A stretch of 64,000 bases of DNA, from NCBI RefSeq assembly GCF_000195295.1, contig NC_015388.1, positions 372,001 to 436,000 on the forward strand. Direction: 5' to 3'. The position numbers were made by a program, and so were the translations under genes. Every line of letters begins with the position of its first letter. Within the stretch, counting starts at the first letter, position 1. The stretch is from Desulfobacca acetoxidans DSM 11109 (lineage in GTDB: Bacteria; Desulfobacterota; Desulfobaccia; Desulfobaccales; Desulfobaccaceae). Under the pieces are notes generated by a model that saw only the letters and a program-made list of their open reading frames with translations, did not search any database and was not told the origin of the DNA. Shown here one piece after another: positions 18,171 to 27,737 of the stretch.

Positions 18171-19235
18171 ATGATAAAAATCAATAAGAAATTACAGTTA
18201 GCCATTATCTTCCTGGCGGGTCTGGTCCTGTTGCTTCTCTGGATGCAAGGGACGTTCCGCTCCCGGGTGGGTCCGGGAACCGTGTCAGTTCCGGTTGCGG
18301 AGATGACAGGTCAACTCTATACGGTTGCTTTCCGAACCGTGCTGGATTGGCGGGAAGCTCCCGGTATTGTTGCCTCCAAAGAGCAGCCCCAGGTGTCCAG
18401 CCAAATCCTCGGGCGGATCCTCGAAGTGCGGGTCGCCTCCGGGGACCGGGTGAACGCCGGTCAGGTGCTGGCTATCATTGATGATGCCGAAGTGCGCAGC
18501 CGTTTGGGCCAGGCCCGGGATCATCTATCCGCTATGCAGGCCCAATACCGTCAGGCGCAGTCTGATTTCCACCGGTTCAAGAACCTCGTTGGACGCAAGG
18601 TCGTCCCGGTTCGGGAATTCGACGCCGTCAAAGCCCGTTTTGAGACTATCCGGGCCCAGGTCCAGCAGGCCATACAGGCGATAAACGAAGCCCAGGCTAA
18701 TTTTCGCTATGCCACGGTAGTCTCGCCCGCCGCAGGTCTGGTGGCGGAAAAAATGGTCGACGTGGGTGATCTGGCCACCCCCGGAAGGCCGTTGTTTACC
18801 ATCTATGATCCCCAGCAGATGCGTTTGGAAGCCCAGGTGGGCGAGCAGTATAGCCAGGTATTGCAACCAGGCGCCTCAACCAGGATCTCCATTCCCAGCC
18901 TGAACCTGGAGCTTCCTACTGCAATAGATGAAGTTGTTCCCCAGGCGGCCAGTTCCAGCCGCACTTTTCTTGTTAAGGCAACTCTGCCGGTTCAGCCCGA
19001 TCTGCGTCCAGGCATGTTCGGTCGACTCTATTTCGACGGTCGGCAGCGCCAAGCCCTCCTCATCCCGACAACGGCAGTACGGGATATCGGCCAGTTAGAA
19101 ATGGTACAGGTGGCTCAGACGGACGGGGTGCGGCTGCGGCAGGTAAAAACCGGCAAACGCTATGGGGCGGAAGTGGAAATTCTTTCCGGCCTCCAAGCCG
19201 GGGAACAAATTGTGTTATCCTTCCCCGAAAAGTAA
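18171..19235 (+). CDS. RND efflux periplasmic adaptor (membrane fusion protein)
   Basis: A 354-residue HlyD/AcrA-type adaptor linking an inner-membrane RND pump to an outer-membrane channel. Residues 8-25 form a membrane anchor or signal (LQLAIIFLAGLVLLLLW). The lipoyl/barrel-sandwich halves are visible at GRILEVRVASGDRVNAGQVL (about residue 82) and at ATVVSPAAGLVAEKMVDVGD (about residue 183), with an alpha-hairpin between them. A beta-barrel follows, then LRPGMFGRLYFDG near residue 280. The next gene, 37 bases on, is the pump. No TolC-like gene is next to them, so an outer-membrane partner must come from elsewhere. Confidence 0.93.
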   Translation: MIKINKKLQLAIIFLAGLVLLLLWMQGTFRSRVGPGTVSVPVAEMTGQLYTVAFRTVLDWREAPGIVASKEQPQVSSQILGRILEVRVASGDRVNAGQVLAIIDDAEVRSRLGQARDHLSAMQAQYRQAQSDFHRFKNLVGRKVVPVREFDAVKARFETIRAQVQQAIQAINEAQANFRYATVVSPAAGLVAEKMVDVGDLATPGRPLFTIYDPQQMRLEAQVGEQYSQVLQPGASTRISIPSLNLELPTAIDEVVPQAASSSRTFLVKATLPVQPDLRPGMFGRLYFDGRQRQALLIPTTAVRDIGQLEMVQVAQTDGVRLRQVKTGKRYGAEVEILSGLQAGEQIVLSFPEK

Positions 19236-19272
19236 TAATTTTATTGGGATGACCCTGCAGTCATAAACACCT

Positions 19273-22200
19273 ATGACCTCCGCCCCGCGCACAATGAGTT
19301 TCACTGCCAGAATTGTCAAGGCCTTTCTGACCTCCAAGCTGCCCCTTATCTTCATCTTGATCTCCCTACTGGCCGGCTTTGCCGCCCTCTATGCTACTCC
19401 TCGCGAAGAGGAGCCCCAGATCGTGGTGCCGATGGCGGACATTCTCATCCAGTTTCCCGGAGCCAGCGCGGCAGAAGTGGAAAATCTGGTCACCATCAAT
19501 CTGGAAAAAAAATTGTGGGAAATCGACGGGGTGGAATATATCTACTCCGCCTCCCGACCGGGGGGGGCGGTAGTGACGGTCAGGTTCTATGTCGGCCAGG
19601 ACAGGGAAAACAGCCTCATTAAACTCTATAATAAAGTCTGGTCTAACATCGATCAGGCACCGTCCGGGGTCACGAATTGGATCATCAAGCCGGTAGAGAT
19701 CGACGATGTTCCGCTAGTCACTTTCACCCTCTACAGTGATCAGGCTTCGGATATGGAGCTGCGGCGGGTGGCCGATGAGATCCTGCACCGGCTGCAGAGC
19801 ATCCCCGAAACCGGCCGTTCCTACGTGGTGGGCGGACGTAAACGGGAACTCCGGGTGCTCCTCGATCCGGTGCGTCTGGCTTTTCGCCAAGTCTCTACCC
19901 TGGAGGTCATGCATGCCCTGAAAGGGGCTAATGTCAATCTGGCAGCAGGAAGCTTCAATCTCACCAACCGGGAGATGCTCCTGGAGGCCGGACCGTTCCT
20001 CCGCAATGCTGAGGAGCTGGGGGCGATCCAGGTCGGCCGACAGCAAGACCGTCCGGTTTATCTGCGAGATGTAAGCCAGGTACTCGACGGCCCTGGAGAG
20101 GTTAATACTTATACGCGACTGGGTTTTGGTCCGATGGCCGCCCATGACGCGCATCTGATAAATGATCCGACGGCAGTTGCCGGACGCCCCTACCAGGCGG
20201 TGACCCTCGGCATCGCCAAACGCAAGGGGGCCAACGCCGTCTGGGTAGCCGAAGGACTCCAGCAAAAGATTGCTGAACTCGAAAAGACGGTCATTCCGGC
20301 TAATATCAAGGTATTGGTCACCCGTGATTACGGCAAGACCGCCGATGAAAAAGTCAATGAACTGGTGAAGCACCTTGTCATCGCCATCGTCAGTATCGTT
20401 GCCCTGCTGACCGTGGCCTTGGGGTGGCGGGAGGCCCTCATCGTCGCCCTGGCGGTGCCCATGACTCTGGCCATGACACTTTTAGGCAACTATCTGGTGG
20501 GCTTCACCATCAACCGGGTAACCCTCTTTGCCCTGATTCTGTCCTTGGGTTTGTTAGTTGACGACCCCATTGTGGATGTAGAAAATATCCACCGCCACTT
20601 TAAGCTGAGGCGGGAACCACCTCTGGATGCCACCCTGACTGCAGTGGATGAAGTAAGACCGCCTACTATTCTGGCCACCTTTACGGTCATTGTGTCGTTT
20701 CTACCCCTATTTTTTGTCACCGGGATGATGGGACCTTATATGCGGCCCATGCCGTACAACGTTCCGCTGGCCATGATCATGTCGTTAGTGGTAGCCTTCA
20801 CCGTCACCCCGTGGGCTGCCTATCACCTGCTGCGACGAGAGGCCGAGACGCCGGCTGAACCTTTTGTTTTGCAGGACAGCGGCATCTATAAAATCTATCG
20901 CCGGATTCTGACGCCTTTCTTAGAAAGCCGCCACAAAACCTTTGTGCTCTTGGGCGGCCTTGCCCTGGCCCTGTTGCTCTGCCTATTAGTCGTGTTGCTG
21001 CAATGGATTCCCATGAAGATGCTGCCCTTTGACAACAAAAATGAGCTGTTGCTCGTGGTAGATATGCCAGCCGGGACCTCGCTGGAAGAAACCGATCGGG
21101 TGGTCAGGGAAATAGAGATATTTCTCAGTTCAGTCAATGAGATTCGAGATTTCGAGTCGTACGTCGGACATACCTCCCCCATCGATTTCAACGGCATGGT
21201 ACGCCACTATTACTTACGGCAGTATCCCTATCAGGCCGATATCCGCATCAACCTGCTGGACAAAGAGGAGCGCCATTGGCAGAGCCACGAAATCGCCCTG
21301 CGGCTGCGCCCGGAGATCGAAGCCATCGGCCGCCGCCTGGGGGCCAACCTAAAAATCGTCGAGGTTCCTCCAGGTCCGCCGGTGCTCTCCACCCTGGTCG
21401 CCGAAGTCTACGGTCCGGTGGGGGAAAGTTATACCTCTCAGATCCAAGCAGCCAAACGGGTCCGGACTTTGATGGAGCAGACCGACAAGGTGGTGGACGT
21501 CGATGATACGGTAGAGGCCGATCAGATTAAATATCGCTTTGTCGCCGACAAACTCAAGGCCGCCCTGCACGGCGTTTCCACCCAGGATATTGTCCAGACT
21601 GTCCGGACCCTCATAGGCGGTGAGACCCCCGGCATAGCGCACCAGGCATCAGAGCGAACCCCCTTGGAGATCACGGTGCGACTGCCCCGTGCTGGGCGCG
21701 CCCATCCGGATGACTTGCACCTCATCCGGCTGAAAGGGGCAGATGGTTCTTTAATACCGCTCACTGAATTGGGCCACCTGGAAAAAACCCTCGAAGACAA
21801 GACCATTTATCGCAAAAACCTGGAACGGGTGGTCTTCGTCACTGCCGAAATGGCCGGCCGGCCACCGGTAGAAGCCATCTTTGATCTGGAGGCCAAGCTT
21901 AAGAAACAACCATTTCCGGAAGGCTACCGAGTAGTCTGGTCCGGCGAGGGGGAATGGAAGATTACCGTAGACGTCTTCCGTGACCTGGGATTGGCCTTTC
22001 TGGGCGCCCTGGTGATGATCTATATCCTGTTGGTGCATGAAACCCAGTCTTTCGGCATGCCTCTGGTAATCATGGTGGCCATCCCGCTGACCCTGATCGG
22101 CATCGTTCCCGGCTTCCTGCTGCTCAATCTGCTAGGAGCGGCGCCCATTCACGGTTATCCCAACTCCATCTTCTTCACCGCTACCGGCATGATCGGCATG

Positions 22201-22503
22201 ATCGCCCTGGCGGGAATAGTGGTGCGTAACTCCATCATCCTCATCGACTTTATCCACCTGCGCCTGAGAGAGGGATTGCCTTTGGAAGAGGCAGTTGTCG
22301 AATCAGGGGCTGTTCGCCTCATGCCTATACTGCTCACCGCCGGTGCCGCCATGTTCGGCTCCTGGGTCATCACCCTTGACCCGGTCTTCTCCGGACTGGC
22401 CTGGGCCTTCATCTTCGGCATCTTTGCCTCCACCCTCTTTACCCTGATCCTGATTCCAGTGATCTATTTCCTGATTTATGCTCCCAAATCGAACGGGTCT
22501 TGA
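19273..22503 (+). CDS. RND-family efflux permease (AcrB/CusA superfamily)
   Basis: A 1076-residue proton-driven inner-membrane pump with 12 membrane spans and two large periplasmic loops. The proton-relay aspartates of transmembrane helix 4 are present in LSLGLLVDDPIVDVENIHRH near residue 420. The second half shows GMIALAGIVVRNSIILIDF near residue 977 and AVRLMPILLTAGAAMFGSWV near residue 1013. The substrate-binding Met set typical of copper/silver pumps is not obvious, so it more likely belongs to the drug/solvent or lipid-type branch; the substrate is unknown. It forms an operon with the upstream adaptor. Confidence 0.93.
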   Translation: MTSAPRTMSFTARIVKAFLTSKLPLIFILISLLAGFAALYATPREEEPQIVVPMADILIQFPGASAAEVENLVTINLEKKLWEIDGVEYIYSASRPGGAVVTVRFYVGQDRENSLIKLYNKVWSNIDQAPSGVTNWIIKPVEIDDVPLVTFTLYSDQASDMELRRVADEILHRLQSIPETGRSYVVGGRKRELRVLLDPVRLAFRQVSTLEVMHALKGANVNLAAGSFNLTNREMLLEAGPFLRNAEELGAIQVGRQQDRPVYLRDVSQVLDGPGEVNTYTRLGFGPMAAHDAHLINDPTAVAGRPYQAVTLGIAKRKGANAVWVAEGLQQKIAELEKTVIPANIKVLVTRDYGKTADEKVNELVKHLVIAIVSIVALLTVALGWREALIVALAVPMTLAMTLLGNYLVGFTINRVTLFALILSLGLLVDDPIVDVENIHRHFKLRREPPLDATLTAVDEVRPPTILATFTVIVSFLPLFFVTGMMGPYMRPMPYNVPLAMIMSLVVAFTVTPWAAYHLLRREAETPAEPFVLQDSGIYKIYRRILTPFLESRHKTFVLLGGLALALLLCLLVVLLQWIPMKMLPFDNKNELLLVVDMPAGTSLEETDRVVREIEIFLSSVNEIRDFESYVGHTSPIDFNGMVRHYYLRQYPYQADIRINLLDKEERHWQSHEIALRLRPEIEAIGRRLGANLKIVEVPPGPPVLSTLVAEVYGPVGESYTSQIQAAKRVRTLMEQTDKVVDVDDTVEADQIKYRFVADKLKAALHGVSTQDIVQTVRTLIGGETPGIAHQASERTPLEITVRLPRAGRAHPDDLHLIRLKGADGSLIPLTELGHLEKTLEDKTIYRKNLERVVFVTAEMAGRPPVEAIFDLEAKLKKQPFPEGYRVVWSGEGEWKITVDVFRDLGLAFLGALVMIYILLVHETQSFGMPLVIMVAIPLTLIGIVPGFLLLNLLGAAPIHGYPNSIFFTATGMIGMIALAGIVVRNSIILIDFIHLRLREGLPLEEAVVESGAVRLMPILLTAGAAMFGSWVITLDPVFSGLAWAFIFGIFASTLFTLILIPVIYFLIYAPKSNGS

Positions 22504-22607
22504 CCGGCCCGTTAAAAGTGCTTATTGATAAATTAAGTCGCTCTGGGAAGCACGATCCTCATAGGTGCTCTCGCTTATCCTGAAAACCTTCCAGGTAAGA
22601 GGTTCCC

Positions 22608-22802
22608 ATGGCCCGCCGAGTTGCCATTGATGAAGATGCCTGTATTTTTTGCGGAACCTGCGCTGATATCTGCCCTGAAGTCTTTGCCCTCAATGTAGCA
22701 AAACAAAAGTCAGAGGTGCTAAAACCCGAAGACGGTCCGGTCGATCTGATTCAGGAGGCTATTGATTCCTGTCCTGCCCAAGCCATCCATTGGGAAGAAT
22801 AA
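22608..22802 (+). CDS. small [4Fe-4S] ferredoxin
   Basis: A 64-residue acidic ferredoxin with one cluster motif, CIFCGTCADICPEVF (residues 14-28), and the fourth Cys in the C-terminal SCPAQAIHW. It starts MARRVAIDEDACI, close to single-cluster ferredoxins of Desulfovibrio type. The spacer between the two Cys groups is too short and lacks a second set, so a second cluster is not expected. Electron partners are not shown by context. Confidence 0.93.
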   Translation: MARRVAIDEDACIFCGTCADICPEVFALNVAKQKSEVLKPEDGPVDLIQEAIDSCPAQAIHWEE

Positions 22803-22846
22803 TTAAAGGACTTAGAAATTAATTTCCGGGAAAAGGAGAATGAACC

Positions 22847-23098
22847 ATGGGCTTTACACCAGCCGCAGTCAGAGAAAAAATAATGGAAATGTATCCTGAA
22901 CTCGATGAAAACAAGATTATTGTCAGCCTGGAGTTCGATGTTGCCAAAGATGCCTATATCGTCAAATTCAAGAAAGACCGGCACGAAATGACCACCCATC
23001 TGGAGAAAAAAGACGCTGAAGATTGCCTGCGCAATATCAAGTGCGTCTATTTAGGGGCTCAAGTAGGCCAGTTTATTAAAAACTTTCAGATGGCTTAA
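22847..23098 (+). CDS. conserved small protein of unknown function
   Basis: An 83-residue protein with a strong ribosome site (AAAAGGAGAATGAACC). The sequence looks like a compact alpha/beta domain: a helix with YPELDEN, then alternating strands (IIVSLEFDVAKDAYIVKFKK) and a Lys/Glu-rich middle, ending with CVYLGAQVGQFIKNF. No motif I recognise. It lies 44 bases after the ferredoxin and may share its transcript. Confidence 0.75.
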   Translation: MGFTPAAVREKIMEMYPELDENKIIVSLEFDVAKDAYIVKFKKDRHEMTTHLEKKDAEDCLRNIKCVYLGAQVGQFIKNFQMA

Positions 23099-23146
23099 GG
23101 AACCTGGGCTACTTTGCCGCCGCCCGGTCCCATTCTATGACCTGCT

Positions 23147-24022
23147 ATGGCCACATTTGAGGACACTGCAACCATCATCGCCTCCGGGTTTCGAAAAACC
23201 GGTTTGACCGATGAACTTATCGCCGGTTTTCAGGGGGTCGTATACCAGTATTACCAGGAGCATGGCCGCGTACTGCCATGGCGCCGGACAAGCGATCCCT
23301 ATCACATACTCGTCTCCGAAATCATGTTGCAGCAGACTCAGGTGGAGCGGGTGCTCACCAAATACGAGCTTTTTCTTGCCCGGTTTCCCAACTTTGAAGA
23401 CCTGTCGCGGACCTCACTGCGGGAAATTTTGAAGGTCTGGCAGGGACTGGGATATAACCGGCGGGCCAAGGCCCTGCAGGCGATAGCCCGGCAGGTGGTG
23501 GCGGAGTTTGACGGCCGGTTGCCGGCAGACCGCCACCTCCTGCAAACCTTACCCGGTATCGGACCTGCTACTGCGGGAGCAGTGCTTGCTTTCGCTTTTG
23601 AACAGCCGGTAATTTTTCTGGAGACTAATATCCGCCGAGTCTTTTTGCATTTTTTCTACCCGGCCGAGGACAAGACTCCTGATAAGATGCTGCTTCCTCT
23701 CATCATTCTCACCCTCGATTCCCAGCGGGTCCGCCACTGGTATTACGCCCTGATGGATTACGGAGCCATGCTGAAAAAGACCGTTCCTAATCCCAACCGT
23801 CGCAGCGCCCATTACGCCCGGCAGTCGCCGTTTCGCGGCTCCGATCGGGAAATACGCAGCCAAATTCTACAGATATTTTTAGCCAGGCCAGAATTAACTG
23901 AATCCGCTCTCCTGGCGCAGCTTCAGGCCGATCAGAGGAGGAGCTTAAGAATTATCCAGCAATTGGTTAAGGAAGGATTTTTGCTCCGACAAGAAGGCCG
24001 ATACCGATTGACATCCCGGTAA
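23147..24022 (+). CDS. MutY-like HhH-GPD DNA glycosylase, lacking Fe-S cluster, altered active site
   Basis: A 291-residue base-excision-repair type protein. LPWRRTSDPYHILVSEIMLQ and QTQVERVLTKYELF match MutY, including the catalytic-region Glu. The helix-hairpin-helix is LLQTLPGIGPATAGAVLAFA. Two features differ from MutY. First, the segment equivalent to MutY ILDGNVKRV reads FLETNIRRV, so the position of the catalytic Asp holds Glu. Second, there is no four-Cys iron-sulfur loop and no C-terminal Nudix-like 8-oxoG domain; the C terminus instead looks like a small winged helix (LRIIQQLVKEGFLLRQEGRY). It may have another base specificity. The start is the ATG at 23147. Confidence 0.82.
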   Translation: MATFEDTATIIASGFRKTGLTDELIAGFQGVVYQYYQEHGRVLPWRRTSDPYHILVSEIMLQQTQVERVLTKYELFLARFPNFEDLSRTSLREILKVWQGLGYNRRAKALQAIARQVVAEFDGRLPADRHLLQTLPGIGPATAGAVLAFAFEQPVIFLETNIRRVFLHFFYPAEDKTPDKMLLPLIILTLDSQRVRHWYYALMDYGAMLKKTVPNPNRRSAHYARQSPFRGSDREIRSQILQIFLARPELTESALLAQLQADQRRSLRIIQQLVKEGFLLRQEGRYRLTSR

Positions 24023-24563
24023 TCCCGGGCTAGATTGACGGTTTCAAAACCCCGAGAAAATCAAGCTTCCGAACGTCGGTATCCGTTTTTATCTTTTTTA
24101 TGCCAGCCGAACTTAGACCACCGACTCTAAACGGACATACCGAGCCGCCTAGGGCCAGCCAGATTGCGGATTCCTTTGATTTGCCTGACTTACCCCCATA
24201 TGCTCCGTTCAGATAGACAATCTTAACCCAACAGCATTGACCCTGCCCCCTGCCCTCAAAGGTCAAGGGAGATTAAGGTTGTAATACCAATAAGAGATAA
24301 ATTATAAGAGAGCGTACTTATCAGCAGAAACCTTAAATCTTATACGCCTCACAAACCTGCCAAGCTCAGTTATTGCCAACCCCGATTTCTGATTTAGATC
24401 GGCCTGATCAGGATGAAACCTTATTAACGGCCGAAAGATGGGCTTTATGAAAGAAAGATAATTTTTACCCTTTCCTCCGGGAAATTCGCCTCTGCCTTAT
24501 TTGTCCGATCTTTCTTGACTTGGCTGGGATTTTCAGAGAAAGATAAGAGGCAAAGGAAAAAAC
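24023..24563. other. spacer between the glycosylase gene and ade; possible mobile-element debris
   Basis: A 541-base spacer. A minus-strand frame at 24030-24266 (78 codons, with GAYGGKSGKSKESAI inside) is the only open one, but has no ribosome site or recognisable domain. On the minus strand it begins with a GGGTCAATGCTGTTGGGTTA stretch that reminds me of insertion-sequence ends in related genomes; that is memory, not proof. The rest is AT-rich (24270-24350). I looked for a purine riboswitch before ade and saw none. Confidence 0.4.
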
Positions 24564-26312
24564 ATGATGTCCAAACCCCAGCTTGAATCGATTACAAAGA
24601 GCACCCGGCTGCAAAAAAGGATAATGGCTGCCCAGGGGAAGCTTCCCGCCGATCTGGTGCTTCGGGGGGGCCGGGTAGTGGATGTCTTTCGCGGCAGTCT
24701 GATCCAAGCCGATGTCGCCCTGTATGATGGCATTATTGTCGGAATAGGAGACTACCAGGGACCGACGCTTGAGGTCGCTGGTCAGATCATCTGTCCGGGA
24801 TTTATTGACGGCCACCAACATATCGAAAGCACTATGCTCTCACCTCCGGAGTATGCCAAGAGTGTCGTGCCTCGAGGAACCACTGCCGTCATTATCGACC
24901 CGCACGAAATTGTCAATGTCCTGGGTGCTCCTGGTCTCGACTACATGTTGAGTTTTCATGACCGGTTGCCCCTTGATCTGTTTATCATGTTGCCCTCCTG
25001 CGTTCCGGCCTCGCCGCTGGAGACCAACGGCGCTGATTTTGGCCCGGCTGAGATACGCCGCTACCGGTCTCATCCAGGCGTTCTGGGTCTGGCTGAGGTG
25101 ATGAACTACCCCGGCACGCTGGCCGGCGCCCCTGAAGTTTTGGAGAAGATCACTCTGTTTACCGGCGGCGTCATCGATGGCCACGCCCCGCTGCTATCCG
25201 GTCTGGCTTTGAACGCCTATAAAGTGGCTGGCATCGGCTCGGATCATGAATGCACCGAGCTATCAGAGGCTGAAGAAAAACTGGCGCGGGGCTTTTATCT
25301 GATGCTGCGGGAAGGCAGCCAGGCCAAAAACCTGGCCGACCTGCTGCCGGCAATGACTCCTGCCTCCCTGCGCCGGACTATGTTGGTTACTGATGATTGT
25401 CATCCCAATGATCTGCTGCAGCGCGGTTATATCGATTATCTTATCAAGAAGGCCGTCACTTTTGGCTGTTCACCCATAAACGCCATCACCATGGTCACCT
25501 TGAATCCGGCGGAATATTTCCGTCTGTTGGACCGGGGTGCCGTGGCCCCCGGTTACCGTGCTGATTTGGTGGTGTTAAATGATTTGGTAGACTTTCGGGT
25601 CGATAAGGTCTTTAAAAATGGCCAGTTAGTGGCAGAAGGGGGTACCCTTACCGATAGTTCAGTCCTGGTCCCCGCCGAATTTCCTCATTCAGCGATGCAT
25701 GTGGCGAATTTCTCGCCGCAGGCCCTTGCCCTGCCGGTGACTGGCGAGGTTGTCAAGGTCATTCAGCTCCTGCCAGGCCAGTTGCTCACAGAAAAACTGG
25801 TGCTTCCGACCCCCGGGGCCCACGGCCTGGTGCAGTCCGATCCAGAGCAGGATCTCTTAAAATTGGCTGTAGTCGAGCGCCACCGGGGTACCGGCAATGT
25901 CGGCCTGGGTCTGGTCCGGGGCTTCGGATTGCAGCGAGGTGCCCTGGCCTCTTCGGTGGCTCACGATTCTCACAATATCATCGTTGTGGGTGCCAATGAC
26001 CAGGACATGTTCGTCGCGGTTCAGCATCTCATCTCTTGCGGTGGAGGGTTGGTAGTGGCGGTCGACGGGAAGGTCTCCGCAGCCCTCTCACTTCCCATCG
26101 CCGGCCTCATGAGTCCGGCGCCACTGCCCCAGGTTGCCGCAGAGCACGCCGCCCTGATCGAAGTTTGCCACAGCCTGGGAGTTGCACTGCCAGACCCCTT
26201 TATGGCCTTATCGTTCCTGGCTCTGCCGGTCATCCCGGCTTTGAAGTTGACCGACCGGGGGTTGGTGGACGTGAACCGGTTTCAATTCGTGCCGCTTTTT
26301 GGCCCGGATTGA
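24564..26312 (+). CDS. ade: adenine deaminase
   Basis: Deaminates adenine to hypoxanthine for purine salvage. The 582-residue protein is a metal-dependent amidohydrolase of the Ade/AdeC type. It has GFIDGHQHIESTMLSPPEYA near residue 80, TTAVIIDPHEIVNVLG near residue 107, GHAPLLSG near residue 206, and TDDCHPNDLL near residue 280. The C-terminal domain includes SSVAHDSHNIIVVGANDQDM near residue 470. The ATG at 24564 follows AGAGGCAAAGG. The end of the gene overlaps the extended frame of the next gene, but the chosen start there leaves a 40-base gap. Confidence 0.95.
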   Translation: MMSKPQLESITKSTRLQKRIMAAQGKLPADLVLRGGRVVDVFRGSLIQADVALYDGIIVGIGDYQGPTLEVAGQIICPGFIDGHQHIESTMLSPPEYAKSVVPRGTTAVIIDPHEIVNVLGAPGLDYMLSFHDRLPLDLFIMLPSCVPASPLETNGADFGPAEIRRYRSHPGVLGLAEVMNYPGTLAGAPEVLEKITLFTGGVIDGHAPLLSGLALNAYKVAGIGSDHECTELSEAEEKLARGFYLMLREGSQAKNLADLLPAMTPASLRRTMLVTDDCHPNDLLQRGYIDYLIKKAVTFGCSPINAITMVTLNPAEYFRLLDRGAVAPGYRADLVVLNDLVDFRVDKVFKNGQLVAEGGTLTDSSVLVPAEFPHSAMHVANFSPQALALPVTGEVVKVIQLLPGQLLTEKLVLPTPGAHGLVQSDPEQDLLKLAVVERHRGTGNVGLGLVRGFGLQRGALASSVAHDSHNIIVVGANDQDMFVAVQHLISCGGGLVVAVDGKVSAALSLPIAGLMSPAPLPQVAAEHAALIEVCHSLGVALPDPFMALSFLALPVIPALKLTDRGLVDVNRFQFVPLFGPD

Positions 26313-26352
26313 CCACTCTGCTTTTCTGGTTACTATTGGCAACTTACAGCTC

Positions 26353-27642
26353 ATGGCAGCTAAGCTCGTTTATGCCGATTCTCGGGGACAGATCTATGAT
26401 CACCCCGAGTTGCAACTAGCCGGGCGCTGCGGCTCGGGTTTTTACCGGATTCCCGAATCCGAGCTGATGCCTCTGCCGCCTGGCAGCGATCTTTTTGTTT
26501 TGCCCGGACGCCTTGCGGTCGGTTATGACCCGCGGCGCCGCCGGTTTCAGACGCTCTCCGAAATCAAGGGACAACCGGGTCCGGGCCTGGCAGTCGCAGC
26601 CTTTATGGCCCCGGCGCATACCATGAGTTATTTGGCGGCTTACCAAACCGTTCCGAGGGCCCCGGTGTTGCCGTTATTTGCCTACACCGCGGTGGGCTGG
26701 AAGGCAGGGGGGTTTTGGGTAGCCGGGTGGCGCAGCGACCCCGATCCCAGGCAGGATCTGGTCAATTTCGACTGCCAGCAGATTGAAGCGGGGGTACGGA
26801 GCAGGCTAGCCAGCCAACCAGACAACCGGTTGCTGCGCCATCTCTCCCACTGTGCCCTGACCTATGGCTGTCCGGCGGCCAAAAATCTCTTCCTGGAACG
26901 TTGGGAGGCCCCCCTGCCCACCTCGCCTAGCTGCAATGCCCGTTGTTTGGGCTGTCTGTCACAACAGAAGCGCAGTCCTTTCCCCGCCCCAATGAAAAGA
27001 ATCCGCTTCATGCCGCGTCCCGAAGAAATCGCCGAGGTCGCCGTTCCTCATCTCGAACAGGCTGAAAACGCCGTGGCCAGTTTCGGTCAGGGCTGCGAGG
27101 GCGAACCCCTCCTGCAAGGGTCGACGTTGCAGGAGGCCATCCGGTTGATCCGCCGACAGGTTGCCCGAGGCGTTCTCAACCTCAATACCAACGGCAGCCG
27201 TTCCGAAACCGTCGCCCACCTGGTCGCCGCCGGTCTGGATAGCCTGCGGGTGAGTCTCAACAGCGCCAGGCCGACGTATTACTCGGCTTACTATCGACCC
27301 CAGGACTATCACTTTACTGAGGTTGTGGCCGCCTTGAAAGCCGCCAAAGCCGGCGGCGCCCGCGTTTCCCTGAATTATCTCATCTTCCCAGGCGTGAGCG
27401 ATGATCCCGCCGAAGTGTCGGCCCTGGAGGAACTCATTGCCCAGACCCGGATAGACCTCATCCAGCTACGCAACCTCAATATTGATCCGGATTATTATCT
27501 CACAGGGATAGGTTTTCAGGCTGAACAGAAACCTCTGGGCATCAGGAGGATGGTGGTGCGCTTGCAGCGCAACTTTCCCCACCTGCGGTTCGGCTATTTT
27601 AATCCCGCCTGGTCAAATACGACCGACCACAACGAGAAATAA
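26353..27642 (+). CDS. radical SAM protein with an unassigned N-terminal domain
   Basis: A 429-residue protein. The iron-sulfur/SAM motif is CNARCLGC near residue 194, in the CxxxCxxC form. The radical SAM barrel follows, with GQGCEGEPLL near residue 240, NLNTNGS near residue 277 and GLDSLRVSLNSA near residue 295. The first 190 residues form a separate domain (YADSRGQIYDHPELQ at its start) that I cannot assign. Two cysteines at HCALTYGCPAAKN (about residue 170) precede the cluster motif. I chose the ATG at 26353, where the conserved-looking part begins; an upstream start at 26299 would overlap ade. The substrate is unknown. Confidence 0.85.
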   Translation: MAAKLVYADSRGQIYDHPELQLAGRCGSGFYRIPESELMPLPPGSDLFVLPGRLAVGYDPRRRRFQTLSEIKGQPGPGLAVAAFMAPAHTMSYLAAYQTVPRAPVLPLFAYTAVGWKAGGFWVAGWRSDPDPRQDLVNFDCQQIEAGVRSRLASQPDNRLLRHLSHCALTYGCPAAKNLFLERWEAPLPTSPSCNARCLGCLSQQKRSPFPAPMKRIRFMPRPEEIAEVAVPHLEQAENAVASFGQGCEGEPLLQGSTLQEAIRLIRRQVARGVLNLNTNGSRSETVAHLVAAGLDSLRVSLNSARPTYYSAYYRPQDYHFTEVVAALKAAKAGGARVSLNYLIFPGVSDDPAEVSALEELIAQTRIDLIQLRNLNIDPDYYLTGIGFQAEQKPLGIRRMVVRLQRNFPHLRFGYFNPAWSNTTDHNEK

Positions 27643-27737
27643 TTGAAATATTGTCACATGCGGCATACAATAGAACATCGCTATGAACCTGAGCGTTCTG
27701 AGAGATAAGTCCCTCTAACCACAATAAGGTCGCCCCT

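Noticed and set aside
24267-24563. Purine riboswitch before adenine deaminase
   Set aside because: No matching core elements were found by eye.
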